Source: Cellvibrio sp.
GTDB taxonomy: Bacteria; Pseudomonadota; Gammaproteobacteria; Pseudomonadales; Cellvibrionaceae
Direction: 5' to 3'
DNA: 64,000 nt
Assembly: GCA_016712405.1 (NCBI GenBank)
Contig: JADJRD010000014.1
Span: 124,001 to 188,000, forward strand
Shown here: in pieces, positions 53,975 to 62,497 of the stretch
Position numbering within the stretch: the first letter of the stretch is position 1
How the letters are laid out: each line of letters opens with the position of its first letter
Made by a program: the position numbers and the translations under genes
The notes under the pieces: generated by a model
Databases searched by the model: none
What the model was told of the DNA's origin: nothing
The model's input: the letters and a program-made list of their open reading frames with translations, nothing else

Positions 53975-55546
53975 ATGCACAAACGTAAATTGCCCATAGG
54001 TATTCAATCTCTCGCCGAAATTATTCTGGGCGGTTATTACTATGTGGATAAAACACCCTATGTTGCACAATTGATCGATCAGGGAAAATATTATTTTCTC
54101 TCTCGTCCCCGCCGTTTTGGCAAAAGTTTATTGCTCGACACCATCAAAGAATTATTCGAAGGTAATAAGCCATTATTTTCAGGTTTGTATATTGAAGACA
54201 AGTGGAATTGGGAAAAGCCATATCCGGTTATTCGCATCAGTTTGGGTGATGGGGCGCTAAAAAGTCGACAAGAGTTGGATAACCGCATTGCTGATCAGCT
54301 GGCCGAAATTCGCCGTTATCTTAAATTGCCAGAAAACACATCGATTGATATTCCCGGAAATTTTCGAAGTCTGATTATTTCAGCCAGGACGCATTATCAA
54401 GCACAGGTTGTGGTTCTGATCGACGAATACGATAAGCCAATTCTTGACAACATTACTGACAAAGATATTGCCGCTGACATGCGAGAGGGCCTAAAAAATC
54501 TGTACAGTGTATTAAAAGGAGCTGATGAATTTATTAAATTTTGCTTGCTCACTGGCGTATCTAAATTTAGCAAAGTCAGTTTGTTTTCGGGATTGAATAA
54601 TTTAAAAGATATTACTCTTGATTCACGTTACTCCTCTCTTTGCGGTTATACCGATAAGGATATTGATTCTGTTTTTTCACCTGAACTTCCCGGCTTGGAT
54701 CGTGACGAAATTCGTCGCTGGTACAATGGTTACAACTGGAGTGGTGAATCGGTTTACAATCCTTTTGATGTTTTACTCTTGCTGGATAGTCATCAGTTCA
54801 AACCCTATTGGTTTGAAACTGCCACGCCGACATTTTTAATTGATTTGTTGCGTCATCGTGAGTTTTTTACCCCAGATCTTAAAAAACTTTTATCCAGTTT
54901 TGAGTTATTAAATCAATTTGATGTTGGCAATATTAGTGTTGAAGCGCTACTTTTTCAAGCAGGTTATTTGACTATCGTTGCTGAACATGAATTGCTGCCG
55001 AATGTGACGCAATATGAATTGGGGTATCCCAATTACGAAGTAGAAATGAGTCTAAACCGCGCGCTCCTGCCTGCTTTGGGCGTCGATATTTCAGAAGCTA
55101 ATCGAGGCTATTCGATAGTACTTGATGGATTGCGCAAGCTAAACTTTGCACAATTACAAACTCAACTCAAAAGTCTCTACGCTAGCATCCCTTATGAATG
55201 GTACACCAACAATAAAATTGCCAATTACGAAGGCCATTACGCCAGTATTTTTTACAGTCATTTTGCTGCATTGGGCTTGCATGTTGCTGTTGAGGATTCG
55301 AATAAAAATGGCAAAGTGGATATGATGATTGAATTCAATAACACGATTTTTATTTTCGAATTTAAAGTCGTTGAGAATCAGCCTACTGGCGCCGCGCTGC
55401 AACAAACTAAAGAAAAACATTACGCCGAAAAATATCAAGGCAAACAATTACCGATATATTTAATCGGCGTAGAGTTTTCAAAAACGCAAAAACAAATTAT
55501 TGCGTTTGAAACAGAATTGTATAGGGGTGGGCTTCAATTGGGATGA
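53975..55546 (+). CDS. AAA-ATPase / PD-(D/E)XK nuclease-like protein, copy 1
   Basis: A 523-residue protein of the AAA-ATPase-like (PF09820) plus PDDEXK_9 (PF08011) type. The N-terminal LPIGIQSLAEIILGGYYYVDKT is the family signature. The P-loop is the variant RPRRFGKSL (44-52), Walker B is VVLIDEYDKPI (~148-158), and ETATPTFLI lies in the middle. The C-terminal nuclease-like core is GKVDMMIEFNNTIFIFEFKV (~448-467), with D and ExK positions. The biological role of the family is unknown. No clear ribosome-binding site is seen. The last eight codons (YRGGLQLG) are the polA tail repeat read in another frame. Confidence 0.87.
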   Translation: MHKRKLPIGIQSLAEIILGGYYYVDKTPYVAQLIDQGKYYFLSRPRRFGKSLLLDTIKELFEGNKPLFSGLYIEDKWNWEKPYPVIRISLGDGALKSRQELDNRIADQLAEIRRYLKLPENTSIDIPGNFRSLIISARTHYQAQVVVLIDEYDKPILDNITDKDIAADMREGLKNLYSVLKGADEFIKFCLLTGVSKFSKVSLFSGLNNLKDITLDSRYSSLCGYTDKDIDSVFSPELPGLDRDEIRRWYNGYNWSGESVYNPFDVLLLLDSHQFKPYWFETATPTFLIDLLRHREFFTPDLKKLLSSFELLNQFDVGNISVEALLFQAGYLTIVAEHELLPNVTQYELGYPNYEVEMSLNRALLPALGVDISEANRGYSIVLDGLRKLNFAQLQTQLKSLYASIPYEWYTNNKIANYEGHYASIFYSHFAALGLHVAVEDSNKNGKVDMMIEFNNTIFIFEFKVVENQPTGAALQQTKEKHYAEKYQGKQLPIYLIGVEFSKTQKQIIAFETELYRGGLQLG

Positions 55547-55559
55547 GGCGCATTGAGTT

Positions 55560-55577
55560 TGTAGGAAATATCTCACA
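55560..55577. promoter_or_regulatory. GacA/UvrY-like upstream activating site, copy 2
   Basis: TGTAGGAAATATCTCACA, identical to the copy at 53304-53321 and at the same distance from the TAAAAT -10 element (55621-55626). Confidence 0.7.
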
Positions 55578-55633
55578 CAAAACTCAGATTTTCGCCACTA
55601 GGCGCTATTTTCTTTATCGGTAAAATGAGCAGC

Positions 55634-55884
55634 ACAAGGACAGTAACTCTTACAGGATGTCAGAGTAAATGGACTTTCGCTTCAGGATGAAGTGTTGATA
55701 GGGAGTAAAAACGGAAGTAAGGCAGGGAAGATGACCTGAGCAGGATGCGAAGGTTAAAGGATTGCACTTCAGGAGGGGGTGTATAAATGGAGAAGTAAAA
55801 AGGAGGCAGGATGCCAATGGGTCAGGAAGATCCATCACCCATGCAGGAAGCACAGGGAGCCAGCAGGATGCGGCTCCCTTTTTT
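55634..55884 (+). ncRNA. CsrB/RsmZ-family regulatory sRNA, copy 2
   Basis: Reads identically to copy 1 across the transcript, with the same 17 GGA triplets and the same terminator stem (55855-55861 with 55872-55878), but T6 in place of T7. The -10 element TAAAAT is at 55621-55626. Identity over the whole transcript and promoter implies a recent duplication or ongoing gene conversion. Confidence 0.82.
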
Positions 55885-55984
55885 CGTTCTTTTTTCGTTT
55901 TGGTGCTTCTATTCTGTTTTTTTTGGTTCCGCTGTAGATTGCCCTCTCTTTCTTTTTGAGAGTTTTGCGCGAATTAAAATTTAT

Positions 55985-56069
55985 CGTCATTCCTGCGAAG
56001 GCAGGAATCTAGCTTTTGAAACATATCAATAAAATCAAAGGCAGGATCCCTGCCTTCGCAGGGATGACG
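55985..56069. repeat. Palindromic spacer element, copy 2
   Basis: Second copy of the 53728-53812 element: arms at 55985-56009 and 56045-56069. It differs by one base next to the right arm. Confidence 0.7.
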
Positions 56070-56231
56070 AAAATGTCGCGATCCTATTAATATTTACGGC
56101 CAATGTAAATTGGCGGGCGAGCCTGAATATAGAGTCAAGCGAATGGCATTGCAAAATATTCAAAAATCTACACGCTTATAACAAATTGCATTACACTTAC
56201 CGCCACTTCTATTTGCTGCCGACCCGTCGCC

Positions 56232-57801
56232 ATGCACAAACGTAAATTGCCCATAGGTATTCAATCTCTCGCCGAAATTATTCTGGGCGGTTATTACTAT
56301 GTGGATAAAACACCCTATGTTGCCCAATTGATCGATCAGGGAAAATATTATTTTCTCTCTCGTCCCCGTCGTTTTGGCAAAAGTTTATTGCTCGACACCA
56401 TCAAAGAATTATTCGAAGGAAATAAATCATTATTTAGTGGTTTATTTATTGAAGACAAATGGAATTGGGACAAAAAAAATCCCGTCATTCGAATCAGTTT
56501 TGGTAGTGGAACTGTAAAAAATCGTCAGGGGCTGGATAATCGAATCCTGTCTTTATTAAAAGCAAATGCGGAATATTTGCAAATAACGCTGGATGCATCG
56601 GACGATATTCCGGGGCAATTTAACCAGCTAATTAGTAAAGCTCGTGATAAATATCAGGCTCAGGTGGTTTTGCTCGTTGATGAATACGATAAGCCAATTC
56701 TTGATAATATTGACGACAAGCAAATCGCTGTCGATATGCGTGAAGGATTAAAGAATATTTACACGGTGATTAAAGATGCTGATGCCCATATAAAATTTTG
56801 CTTGCTTACCGGCGTTTCAAAATTCAGTAAAGTCAGTTTGTTTTCAGGATTAAACAATCTCAATGATATTACATTGGATGCTAGATATTCCTCAATTTGC
56901 GGATATACAGATCAAGACCTAAGCATCATTTTTAAGCCCGAGCTGATTGGGTTAGATCGCAGCCAAATTCGTCAGTGGTACAATGGTTATAACTGGAATG
57001 GTGAGTCAGTTTACAATCCTTTTGATGCGCTATTGTTATTCGATAAACGAGAATTTAAACCCTACTGGTTTGAAACCGCCACGCCCACTTTTTTGATTAA
57101 ACTATTAAGCAGATATGATTTCTTTACACCCGACCTGAGCCAATTAAAAACAGACTCCCAGTTATTGGGTGAATTTGATGTGGAATATATTGGTGTGGAA
57201 GCATTATTATTTCAGACGGGATATTTAACCGTTGAGCGAACTGAAAAGCGCTTTGACGAAAAATTATTTTATTGGTTGACCTATCCTAATCACGAAGTTC
57301 GTATTAGTTTAAATGAAGCACTTATTAGGGCGTTTGGCGTTGATGCTAAGACCGCACTGCATACTGGATCCGGTATTATAAAAGCACTAGAGCTTAATAA
57401 TTTTGAACAATTGCTCACGCAGCTCAAAAGTCTTTATGCCAGTATCCCGCATGATTGGTATCGAAAAATCCAATTTCAAATTACGAGGCCATTACGCCAG
57501 TATTTTCTACAGCCATTTTTCCGCACTGGGTTTGCATCTGGTAGTTGAGAATGCAAACAGCAGTGGCAAAGTGGATATGATGATTGAATTCAATAACACG
57601 ATTTTTATTTTCGAATTTAAAGTCGTTGAGGATCAGCCCACTGGCGCCGCACTGCAACAAATCAAAGAAAAACATTACGCCGAAAAATATCAAGGCAAAC
57701 AATTTCCTATATATTTAATCGGCGTGGAGTTTTCAAAAACGCAAAAACAAATCATTGCGTTTGAAACAGAATTATATAGGGGTGGTGCCCAATTGGGATG
57801 A
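56232..57801 (+). CDS. AAA-ATPase / PD-(D/E)XK nuclease-like protein, copy 2 (frameshifted as given)
   Basis: Paralogue of the 53975 gene. The first ~60 residues and last ~75 residues are almost identical to copy 1, while the middle has diverged clearly. It has the same P-loop (RPRRFGKSL), Walker B (VVLLVDEYDKPI) and nuclease-like C-terminus. As given, the frame is lost at ~57464-57486. Adding one A to the A5 run at 57464-57468 and one A at 57486 (GAG to GAAG, as in copy 1) yields WYRKNPISNYEGHYASIFYSHF and a product of exactly 523 residues, the length of copy 1. This strongly suggests two base-calling errors. It ends YRGGAQLG on the third polA-tail-like sequence. Confidence 0.85.
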
Positions 57802-57814
57802 GGTGCATTGAGTT

Positions 57815-57832
57815 TGTAGGAGATATCTCACA
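57815..57832. promoter_or_regulatory. GacA/UvrY-like upstream activating site, copy 3
   Basis: TGTAGGAGATATCTCACA, one base different from copies 1 and 2 and slightly closer to the UvrY-type consensus (AGATAT centre). It has the same spacing to the TAAAAT -10 element at 57876-57881. Confidence 0.7.
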
Positions 57833-57887
57833 CAAAACTCAGATTTTAGCCACTAGGCGCTATTTTCTTTATCGGTAAAATGAGCAC

Positions 57888-58139
57888 CACAAGGACAGTA
57901 ACTCTTACAGGACGTGGGGGTAAAAGGACTTGCGCTTCAGGATGAAGTGTTAATAGGGAGTAAAAAGGAAGCGAGGTAAGGAGGATGACCGGAGCAGGAT
58001 GCGAGGGTTAAAGGATTGCATGCCAGGAGGGTATGTATAAAAGGAGAGGTAAAAAGGAGGCAGGAAGCCAATGGAATCAGGATGATCCATTACCCATGCA
58101 GGAAGCACAGGGAGCCAGCAGGACGCGGCTCCCTTTTTT
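57888..58139 (+). ncRNA. CsrB/RsmZ-family regulatory sRNA, copy 3 (diverged)
   Basis: Same layout as copies 1 and 2, but with many substitutions. It nevertheless has about 20 GGA triplets: changes such as CAGGATG to CAGGACG, ATGGACTT to AAGGACTT, and a new ATGGAATCAGGATG keep or add motifs. The terminator is GGGAGCC (58110-58116) / GGCTCCC (58127-58133) with CAGGACG in the loop and T6. This pattern indicates selection for CsrA-type binding, not for a protein. It ends 54 bp before the first polysaccharide gene. Confidence 0.8.
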
Positions 58140-58192
58140 AATGCGTAAATCATCAGTAGACTGCTATACCTTCTTTTTTTAGTTTCCTTCCT

Positions 58193-59200
58193 ATGAAAAT
58201 TCTCATCACAGGCGCCGCTGGTTTTATAGGCGCAGCACTCACCCAGCGATTATTAGCAAGAGGCGATCAAATCATAGGGCTTGATAACCTCAATGACTAC
58301 TATGATCCAGCACTCAAGCTCTCAAGACTCAATCAATTTAATTCCAATACTGGATATTTCGATATTCGTGGCAGCCTTGAAGATAAAACCTGTGTGGATG
58401 CAATCTTTAAAAATCACAAACCTGATCGCGTGGTTAATCTGGCGGCCCAAGCCGGTGTTCGCTACTCATTAATCAATCCACAAGCTTATGCAGATTCAAA
58501 TATCACAGGGTTTTTAAATATTCTGGAAGCTTGTCGCCATTTTGGTACGGAACATTTGGTTTATGCATCCAGCAGTTCAGTTTACGGCTTGAATCAGAAG
58601 ATGCCATTCTCCGTTCATCACAACGTAGATCATCCCGTCAGCCTGTATGCAGCGAGTAAAAAAGCCAACGAGTTAATGGCACACACTTATAGCCACCTGT
58701 TTCAAATTCCGACAACAGGCCTGCGGTTTTTCACCGTTTATGGCCCCTGGGGCAGACCTGATATGTCGCCGATGCTGTTTGCCAAAAAGATTATTCAGGG
58801 CGAGCCTATAGATGTATTCAATTATGGAAATCATCGCCGTGATTTCACTTATGTTGATGATATTGTTGAGGGTGTTGTTCGAGTACTTGATAAGCCTGCA
58901 ACAACGAATAGTTTATGGACCGGAGAAAAACCTGATCCATCAAGTTCACCTGCGCCTTATCGCGTTTATAACATCGGCAGTAATAATCCTGTTGCATTGT
59001 TACGCTATATTGAAATTTTGGAAAATTGTATCGGCAAAAAAGCCATTAAAAATTGGTTGCCTATGCAGCCAGGAGATGTGCCCGACACCTATGCCGATGT
59101 TGATGCATTAATTGCGGATGTTGGTTACAAGCCTTCCACACCCATTGAACTCGGCATTGAAAATTTTATTCGATGGTATCGAGATTACTACAAGATTTAA
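58193..59200 (+). CDS. UDP-glucuronate 4-epimerase-like NAD-dependent epimerase
   Basis: A 335-residue extended short-chain dehydrogenase that probably interconverts UDP-glucuronate and UDP-galacturonate. The NAD-binding motif is TGAAGFIGAAL (6-16). The catalytic Ser/Tyr/Lys triad sits in ASSSSVYG and YAASKKANE. FNYGNHRRDFTYVDDIVEGV and GRPDMSPMLFAKKI are typical of the GAE/LspL group. It is first in a run of nucleotide-sugar genes that starts just after the third sRNA terminator. Confidence 0.9.
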   Translation: MKILITGAAGFIGAALTQRLLARGDQIIGLDNLNDYYDPALKLSRLNQFNSNTGYFDIRGSLEDKTCVDAIFKNHKPDRVVNLAAQAGVRYSLINPQAYADSNITGFLNILEACRHFGTEHLVYASSSSVYGLNQKMPFSVHHNVDHPVSLYAASKKANELMAHTYSHLFQIPTTGLRFFTVYGPWGRPDMSPMLFAKKIIQGEPIDVFNYGNHRRDFTYVDDIVEGVVRVLDKPATTNSLWTGEKPDPSSSPAPYRVYNIGSNNPVALLRYIEILENCIGKKAIKNWLPMQPGDVPDTYADVDALIADVGYKPSTPIELGIENFIRWYRDYYKI

Positions 59201-59215
59201 TCCGGAATATAGAAA

Positions 59216-60550
59216 ATGAAAGTGACAGTATTTGGTATTGGTTATGTTGGCTTGGTACAAGCAGCCGTTCTGGCAGAAGTCGGTCATGATGTTATTTGTA
59301 TTGATGTTGATGCTGACAAAGTCGAGCGTCTGAAACAAGGTCAGATGCCGATTTATGAACCAGGCATTGAACCACTGGTAAAAGAAAATTATGCCGCAGG
59401 CAGATTAAGTTTTTCGACTGACGCCGTCGCAGGTGTCAAACATGGAGAGGTTCAATTTATTGCTGTAGGAACCCCACCAGATGAAGATGGCTCAGCAGAT
59501 TTGAAATATGTTTTGGCAGTAGCAACAACAATCGCACAAAACATGGATCGCCATAAAATTATTATTAACAAATCGACAGTGCCTGTTAGTACCGGTGATA
59601 AAGTTAATGCTGAAGTTCACGACGTTTTAACCAAACGGAATCGTGTAGATTTAACCTTTGATGTTGTATCCAATCCTGAGTTTTTAAAAGAAGGTTCCGC
59701 GGTTGCAGATTGCATGAAACCGGATCGCATTATTATTGGCACTGACAGCAAAAATGCTGAAGACACCATGCGTGAACTCTATGCACCATTTAATCGCAAT
59801 CACGAAAAAATTATTGTGATGGATGTGCGCAGTGCCGAGCTAACAAAATATGCCGCTAATTGCATGCTGGCGACCAAAATCAGTTTTATGAATGAAATGG
59901 CTAATCTCGCAGAATTATTAGGCGCGGATATTGAAGCAGTGCGCCATGGCATCGGTAGCGACCCCCGTATCGGTTACCAATTTATTTACCCTGGCGTCGG
60001 TTATGGTGGCTCTTGTTTTCCAAAAGATGTACAAGCACTTATCCAAACAGCTGAAAAAATTAATTTTGATTCAAAAGTGCTGAAAGCCGTTGAAGCCAGA
60101 AACAATGAACAAAAAACAACATTATTTAAAAAAATTCACGCACATTTTGATGGCAATTTAAAAGGGAAAACATTTGCAGTTTGGGGCTTATCATTCAAGC
60201 CCAATACCGATGACATGCGTGAAGCGCCTTCCCGTATTTTAATGGAAGCCCTCTGGGCCGCAGGCGCAAAAGTTCAAGCTTTTGACCCCGAAGCCATGAA
60301 TGAAACTCAACGTATTTACGGCAACCGAGATGATTTATTGCTTTGCGGTACCAAAGAAGCTGCACTGAAAGGTGCCGATGCATTGGCAATAGTCACTGAG
60401 TGGCAAGCTTTTCGCGCACCGGATTTTGAGGTGGTTAAAAATATGCTATCTGAAGCGGTGATTTTTGACGGAAGAAATATGTATGATCCTGTTCGAATGC
60501 AGAAGAAGGAAATAAATTATTATTCGGTGGGAAGAGTTAATAGACAATGA
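59216..60550 (+). CDS. ugd: UDP-glucose 6-dehydrogenase
   Basis: Oxidises UDP-glucose to UDP-glucuronate with two NAD+. The 444 residues include the N-terminal NAD motif GIGYVGL (7-13), the GTPPDEDGSADL substrate loop, STVPVSTGD, the SNPEFLKEGSA motif and the catalytic Cys in GYGGSCFPKD. Its product is the substrate of the epimerase encoded just upstream (15-bp gap). It overlaps rmlB by 4 bp. Confidence 0.96.
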   Translation: MKVTVFGIGYVGLVQAAVLAEVGHDVICIDVDADKVERLKQGQMPIYEPGIEPLVKENYAAGRLSFSTDAVAGVKHGEVQFIAVGTPPDEDGSADLKYVLAVATTIAQNMDRHKIIINKSTVPVSTGDKVNAEVHDVLTKRNRVDLTFDVVSNPEFLKEGSAVADCMKPDRIIIGTDSKNAEDTMRELYAPFNRNHEKIIVMDVRSAELTKYAANCMLATKISFMNEMANLAELLGADIEAVRHGIGSDPRIGYQFIYPGVGYGGSCFPKDVQALIQTAEKINFDSKVLKAVEARNNEQKTTLFKKIHAHFDGNLKGKTFAVWGLSFKPNTDDMREAPSRILMEALWAAGAKVQAFDPEAMNETQRIYGNRDDLLLCGTKEAALKGADALAIVTEWQAFRAPDFEVVKNMLSEAVIFDGRNMYDPVRMQKKEINYYSVGRVNRQ

Positions 60551-61611
60551 AACTTCTCATCACAGGCGGCGCTGGCTTTATCGGCTCAGCAGTGATTCGC
60601 CACATTATTAATCACACCCAAGATAGTGTGATTAACCTAGATAAGCTAACTTATGCAGGCAATCTTGAATCACTCACACAAGTTTCTAACAGCTCTCGCT
60701 ATAGTTTTGAGCAGGTTGATATTTGCAATGCGGTCGAACTAAAACGTGTTTTCTTACAACACAAACCTGATGCTGTTATGCATTTGGCGGCTGAAAGCCA
60801 TGTTGATCGCTCAATCGATGGCCCCGCCACTTTTATTGAAACCAATATTATCGGCACCTATCAATTACTTGAAGCAGCAAAAGACTATTGGAAAAGTCTT
60901 GATGAAAGTCGCAAAGCTGCATTTCGTTTTCACCATATTTCGACAGATGAAGTCTATGGTGATCTTGAAGGGCCTGAAGATCTATTTACTGAAACCACGG
61001 CCTACGCACCCAGCTCACCTTACTCAGCAAGCAAGGCCAGCTCTGATCATTTAGTGCGCGCATGGAAACGTACTTACGGTTTGCCCACATTAGTCACCAA
61101 TTGTTCGAACAATTACGGCCCTTATCATTTCCCTGAAAAATTAATTCCATTGATGATTTTAAATGCCCTCGAAGGAAAACCATTGCCTGTTTATGGCAAA
61201 GGTAATCAAATTCGTGATTGGTTATTTGTAGAAGATCACGCACGTGCGCTCTACAAAGTTGTAACAGAAGGCAATGTCGGCGAGACCTACAATGTTGGTG
61301 GGCACAACGAAAAACAAAATATCGATGTGGTTCATAAAATTTGTGAATTATTGGATGAGCTGCAACCTCCAAAAAATCTGCCGATAAAATCCTACAAAGA
61401 ATTAATCACCTTTGTAAAAGACAGACCAGGCCACGATATTCGTTACGCCATAGATGCCAGCAAAATCAAACGTGAATTAGGTTGGCTTCCAGAAGAAACC
61501 TTTGAATCCGGTATTCGCAAAACAGTGAAATGGTATGTCGCTAATCTGCAATGGGCGCATCGCGTGCAAGATGGCAGTTATCAGCGTGAACGCTTGGGAG
61601 TTGCCCAGTAA
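60547..61611 (+). CDS. rmlB: dTDP-glucose 4,6-dehydratase
   Basis: Second step of dTDP-L-rhamnose synthesis. The 354 residues have the NAD motif GGAGFIGSAV (7-16), HLAAESHVDRSIDGP, the active-site HISTDEVYGDL (Asp-Glu pair), the YSASKASSDHLVRAW Tyr/Lys motif and NNYGPYHFPEKLIP, all specific for RmlB/RfbB. ATGA overlap with ugd and TAATG overlap with rmlD. Confidence 0.97.
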   Translation: MKLLITGGAGFIGSAVIRHIINHTQDSVINLDKLTYAGNLESLTQVSNSSRYSFEQVDICNAVELKRVFLQHKPDAVMHLAAESHVDRSIDGPATFIETNIIGTYQLLEAAKDYWKSLDESRKAAFRFHHISTDEVYGDLEGPEDLFTETTAYAPSSPYSASKASSDHLVRAWKRTYGLPTLVTNCSNNYGPYHFPEKLIPLMILNALEGKPLPVYGKGNQIRDWLFVEDHARALYKVVTEGNVGETYNVGGHNEKQNIDVVHKICELLDELQPPKNLPIKSYKELITFVKDRPGHDIRYAIDASKIKRELGWLPEETFESGIRKTVKWYVANLQWAHRVQDGSYQRERLGVAQ

Positions 61612-62480
61612 TGCGGGTATTAATAACAGGTGCATCCGGTCAGCTAGGTCAATCCTTATTGATGCAAAAAAATCACCCGCATGAATTAATCGCATTCAGC
61701 AAAACTCAGTTGGACATTACAGACACCGATAAATTAAATACCATTCTCGAAGAATCAAAACCTGATGTTGTGATAAATCTGGCTGCTTATACTGCTGTTG
61801 ATCAAGCGGAAACTAATATCGATGCTGCCTTTGCGGTCAATGCAGAAGCTGTGAAAAATATCGCGAAGATAACCAATAGCCATCAAATACCTATAATTCA
61901 CTTGTCCACGGATTATGTTTTTTCTGGCGATAAAGAATTGCCTTATTTGGAAACTGATATTCCGAATCCAATTAATGTTTACGGAAAAAGTAAGTTGGCC
62001 GGCGAGATTGCGATTCGTGAGTACAATCCTATGCATATTATTGTGCGAAGCTCTTGGGTTTTTAGTGCTATAGGAAAAAATTTTTTAAAAACTATTTTGC
62101 GATTGACACAAGAAAAAAAAGAAATTTCCATTGTAAATGATCAAATCGGTGGCCCCACTTGCGCAGATGATCTCGCGAGTTTTTTGATTCTATTGCTGAA
62201 TCAGCTAAAACAATTCTCCGATACTGATTGGGGGGTGTACCATTATTGCGGAACACCCTATGTTTCCTGGTTTGAATTTGCGCAAGAAATCATTAATCAG
62301 CTTAATTCTAAAAGCAGGATAATTTCTATTTCATCCCAGCAATATGCAGGTGCGGCTCGCCGCCCTGCAAATTCTCGCTTGAATATGGAAAAGGCCCAGG
62401 TTCGATTTGCAATTCCCTCAATCAACTGGCGCTACAAATTGAAACAGCTTGTCGTTCCCGCGCCCATTAACATGTCCTGA
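61611..62480 (+). CDS. rmlD: dTDP-4-dehydrorhamnose reductase
   Basis: Last step of dTDP-L-rhamnose synthesis. The 289 residues include the NAD(P) motif TGASGQLGQSL (5-15), NLAAYTAVDQAE, STDYVFSGDKELPY, the catalytic YGKSKLAGE and the RSSWVFSAIGKNFLKTIL segment. Its start overlaps the rmlB stop by one base. Confidence 0.95.
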   Translation: MRVLITGASGQLGQSLLMQKNHPHELIAFSKTQLDITDTDKLNTILEESKPDVVINLAAYTAVDQAETNIDAAFAVNAEAVKNIAKITNSHQIPIIHLSTDYVFSGDKELPYLETDIPNPINVYGKSKLAGEIAIREYNPMHIIVRSSWVFSAIGKNFLKTILRLTQEKKEISIVNDQIGGPTCADDLASFLILLLNQLKQFSDTDWGVYHYCGTPYVSWFEFAQEIINQLNSKSRIISISSQQYAGAARRPANSRLNMEKAQVRFAIPSINWRYKLKQLVVPAPINMS

Positions 62481-62497
62481 ATTTTTGTGCACAGATT

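Larger units (their letters stand above)
53268..54165 (+). repeat. Direct repeat copy 1 (polA tail + sRNA gene + start of AAA gene)
   Basis: Starts at the GGGGTGGGCTTCAATTGGG stretch inside the last codons of polA. It continues through the GacA-like box, the sRNA gene, a palindromic spacer and the first ~190 bp of the AAA-ATPase gene. It is nearly identical to 55524-56422 (offset 2256 bp); differences are isolated substitutions and length changes in T runs. Confidence 0.9.
55524..56422 (+). repeat. Direct repeat copy 2 (polA-tail-like + sRNA gene + start of AAA gene)
   Basis: Near-identical to 53268-54165. It begins inside the last codons of AAA copy 1 with the same GGGGTGGGCTTCAATTGGG sequence found in polA. 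The non-coding part holds the second sRNA gene and the second palindromic spacer (55985-56069). Confidence 0.9.
57779..58139 (+). repeat. Direct repeat copy 3, partial (polA-tail-like + sRNA gene)
   Basis: Third copy of the repeat, from the GGGGTGG sequence at the end of AAA copy 2 to the sRNA terminator. It is more diverged than copies 1 and 2, and similarity fades beyond ~58139: there is no palindromic spacer and no AAA gene start. This looks like the right edge of the array. Confidence 0.85.

Noticed and set aside
53975..57801. Insertion sequence or transposon explaining the AAA genes
   Set aside because: No transposase, no terminal inverted repeats at the unit ends and no short target duplication were seen. 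The flanks are long direct repeats that include the polA tail and an sRNA gene.
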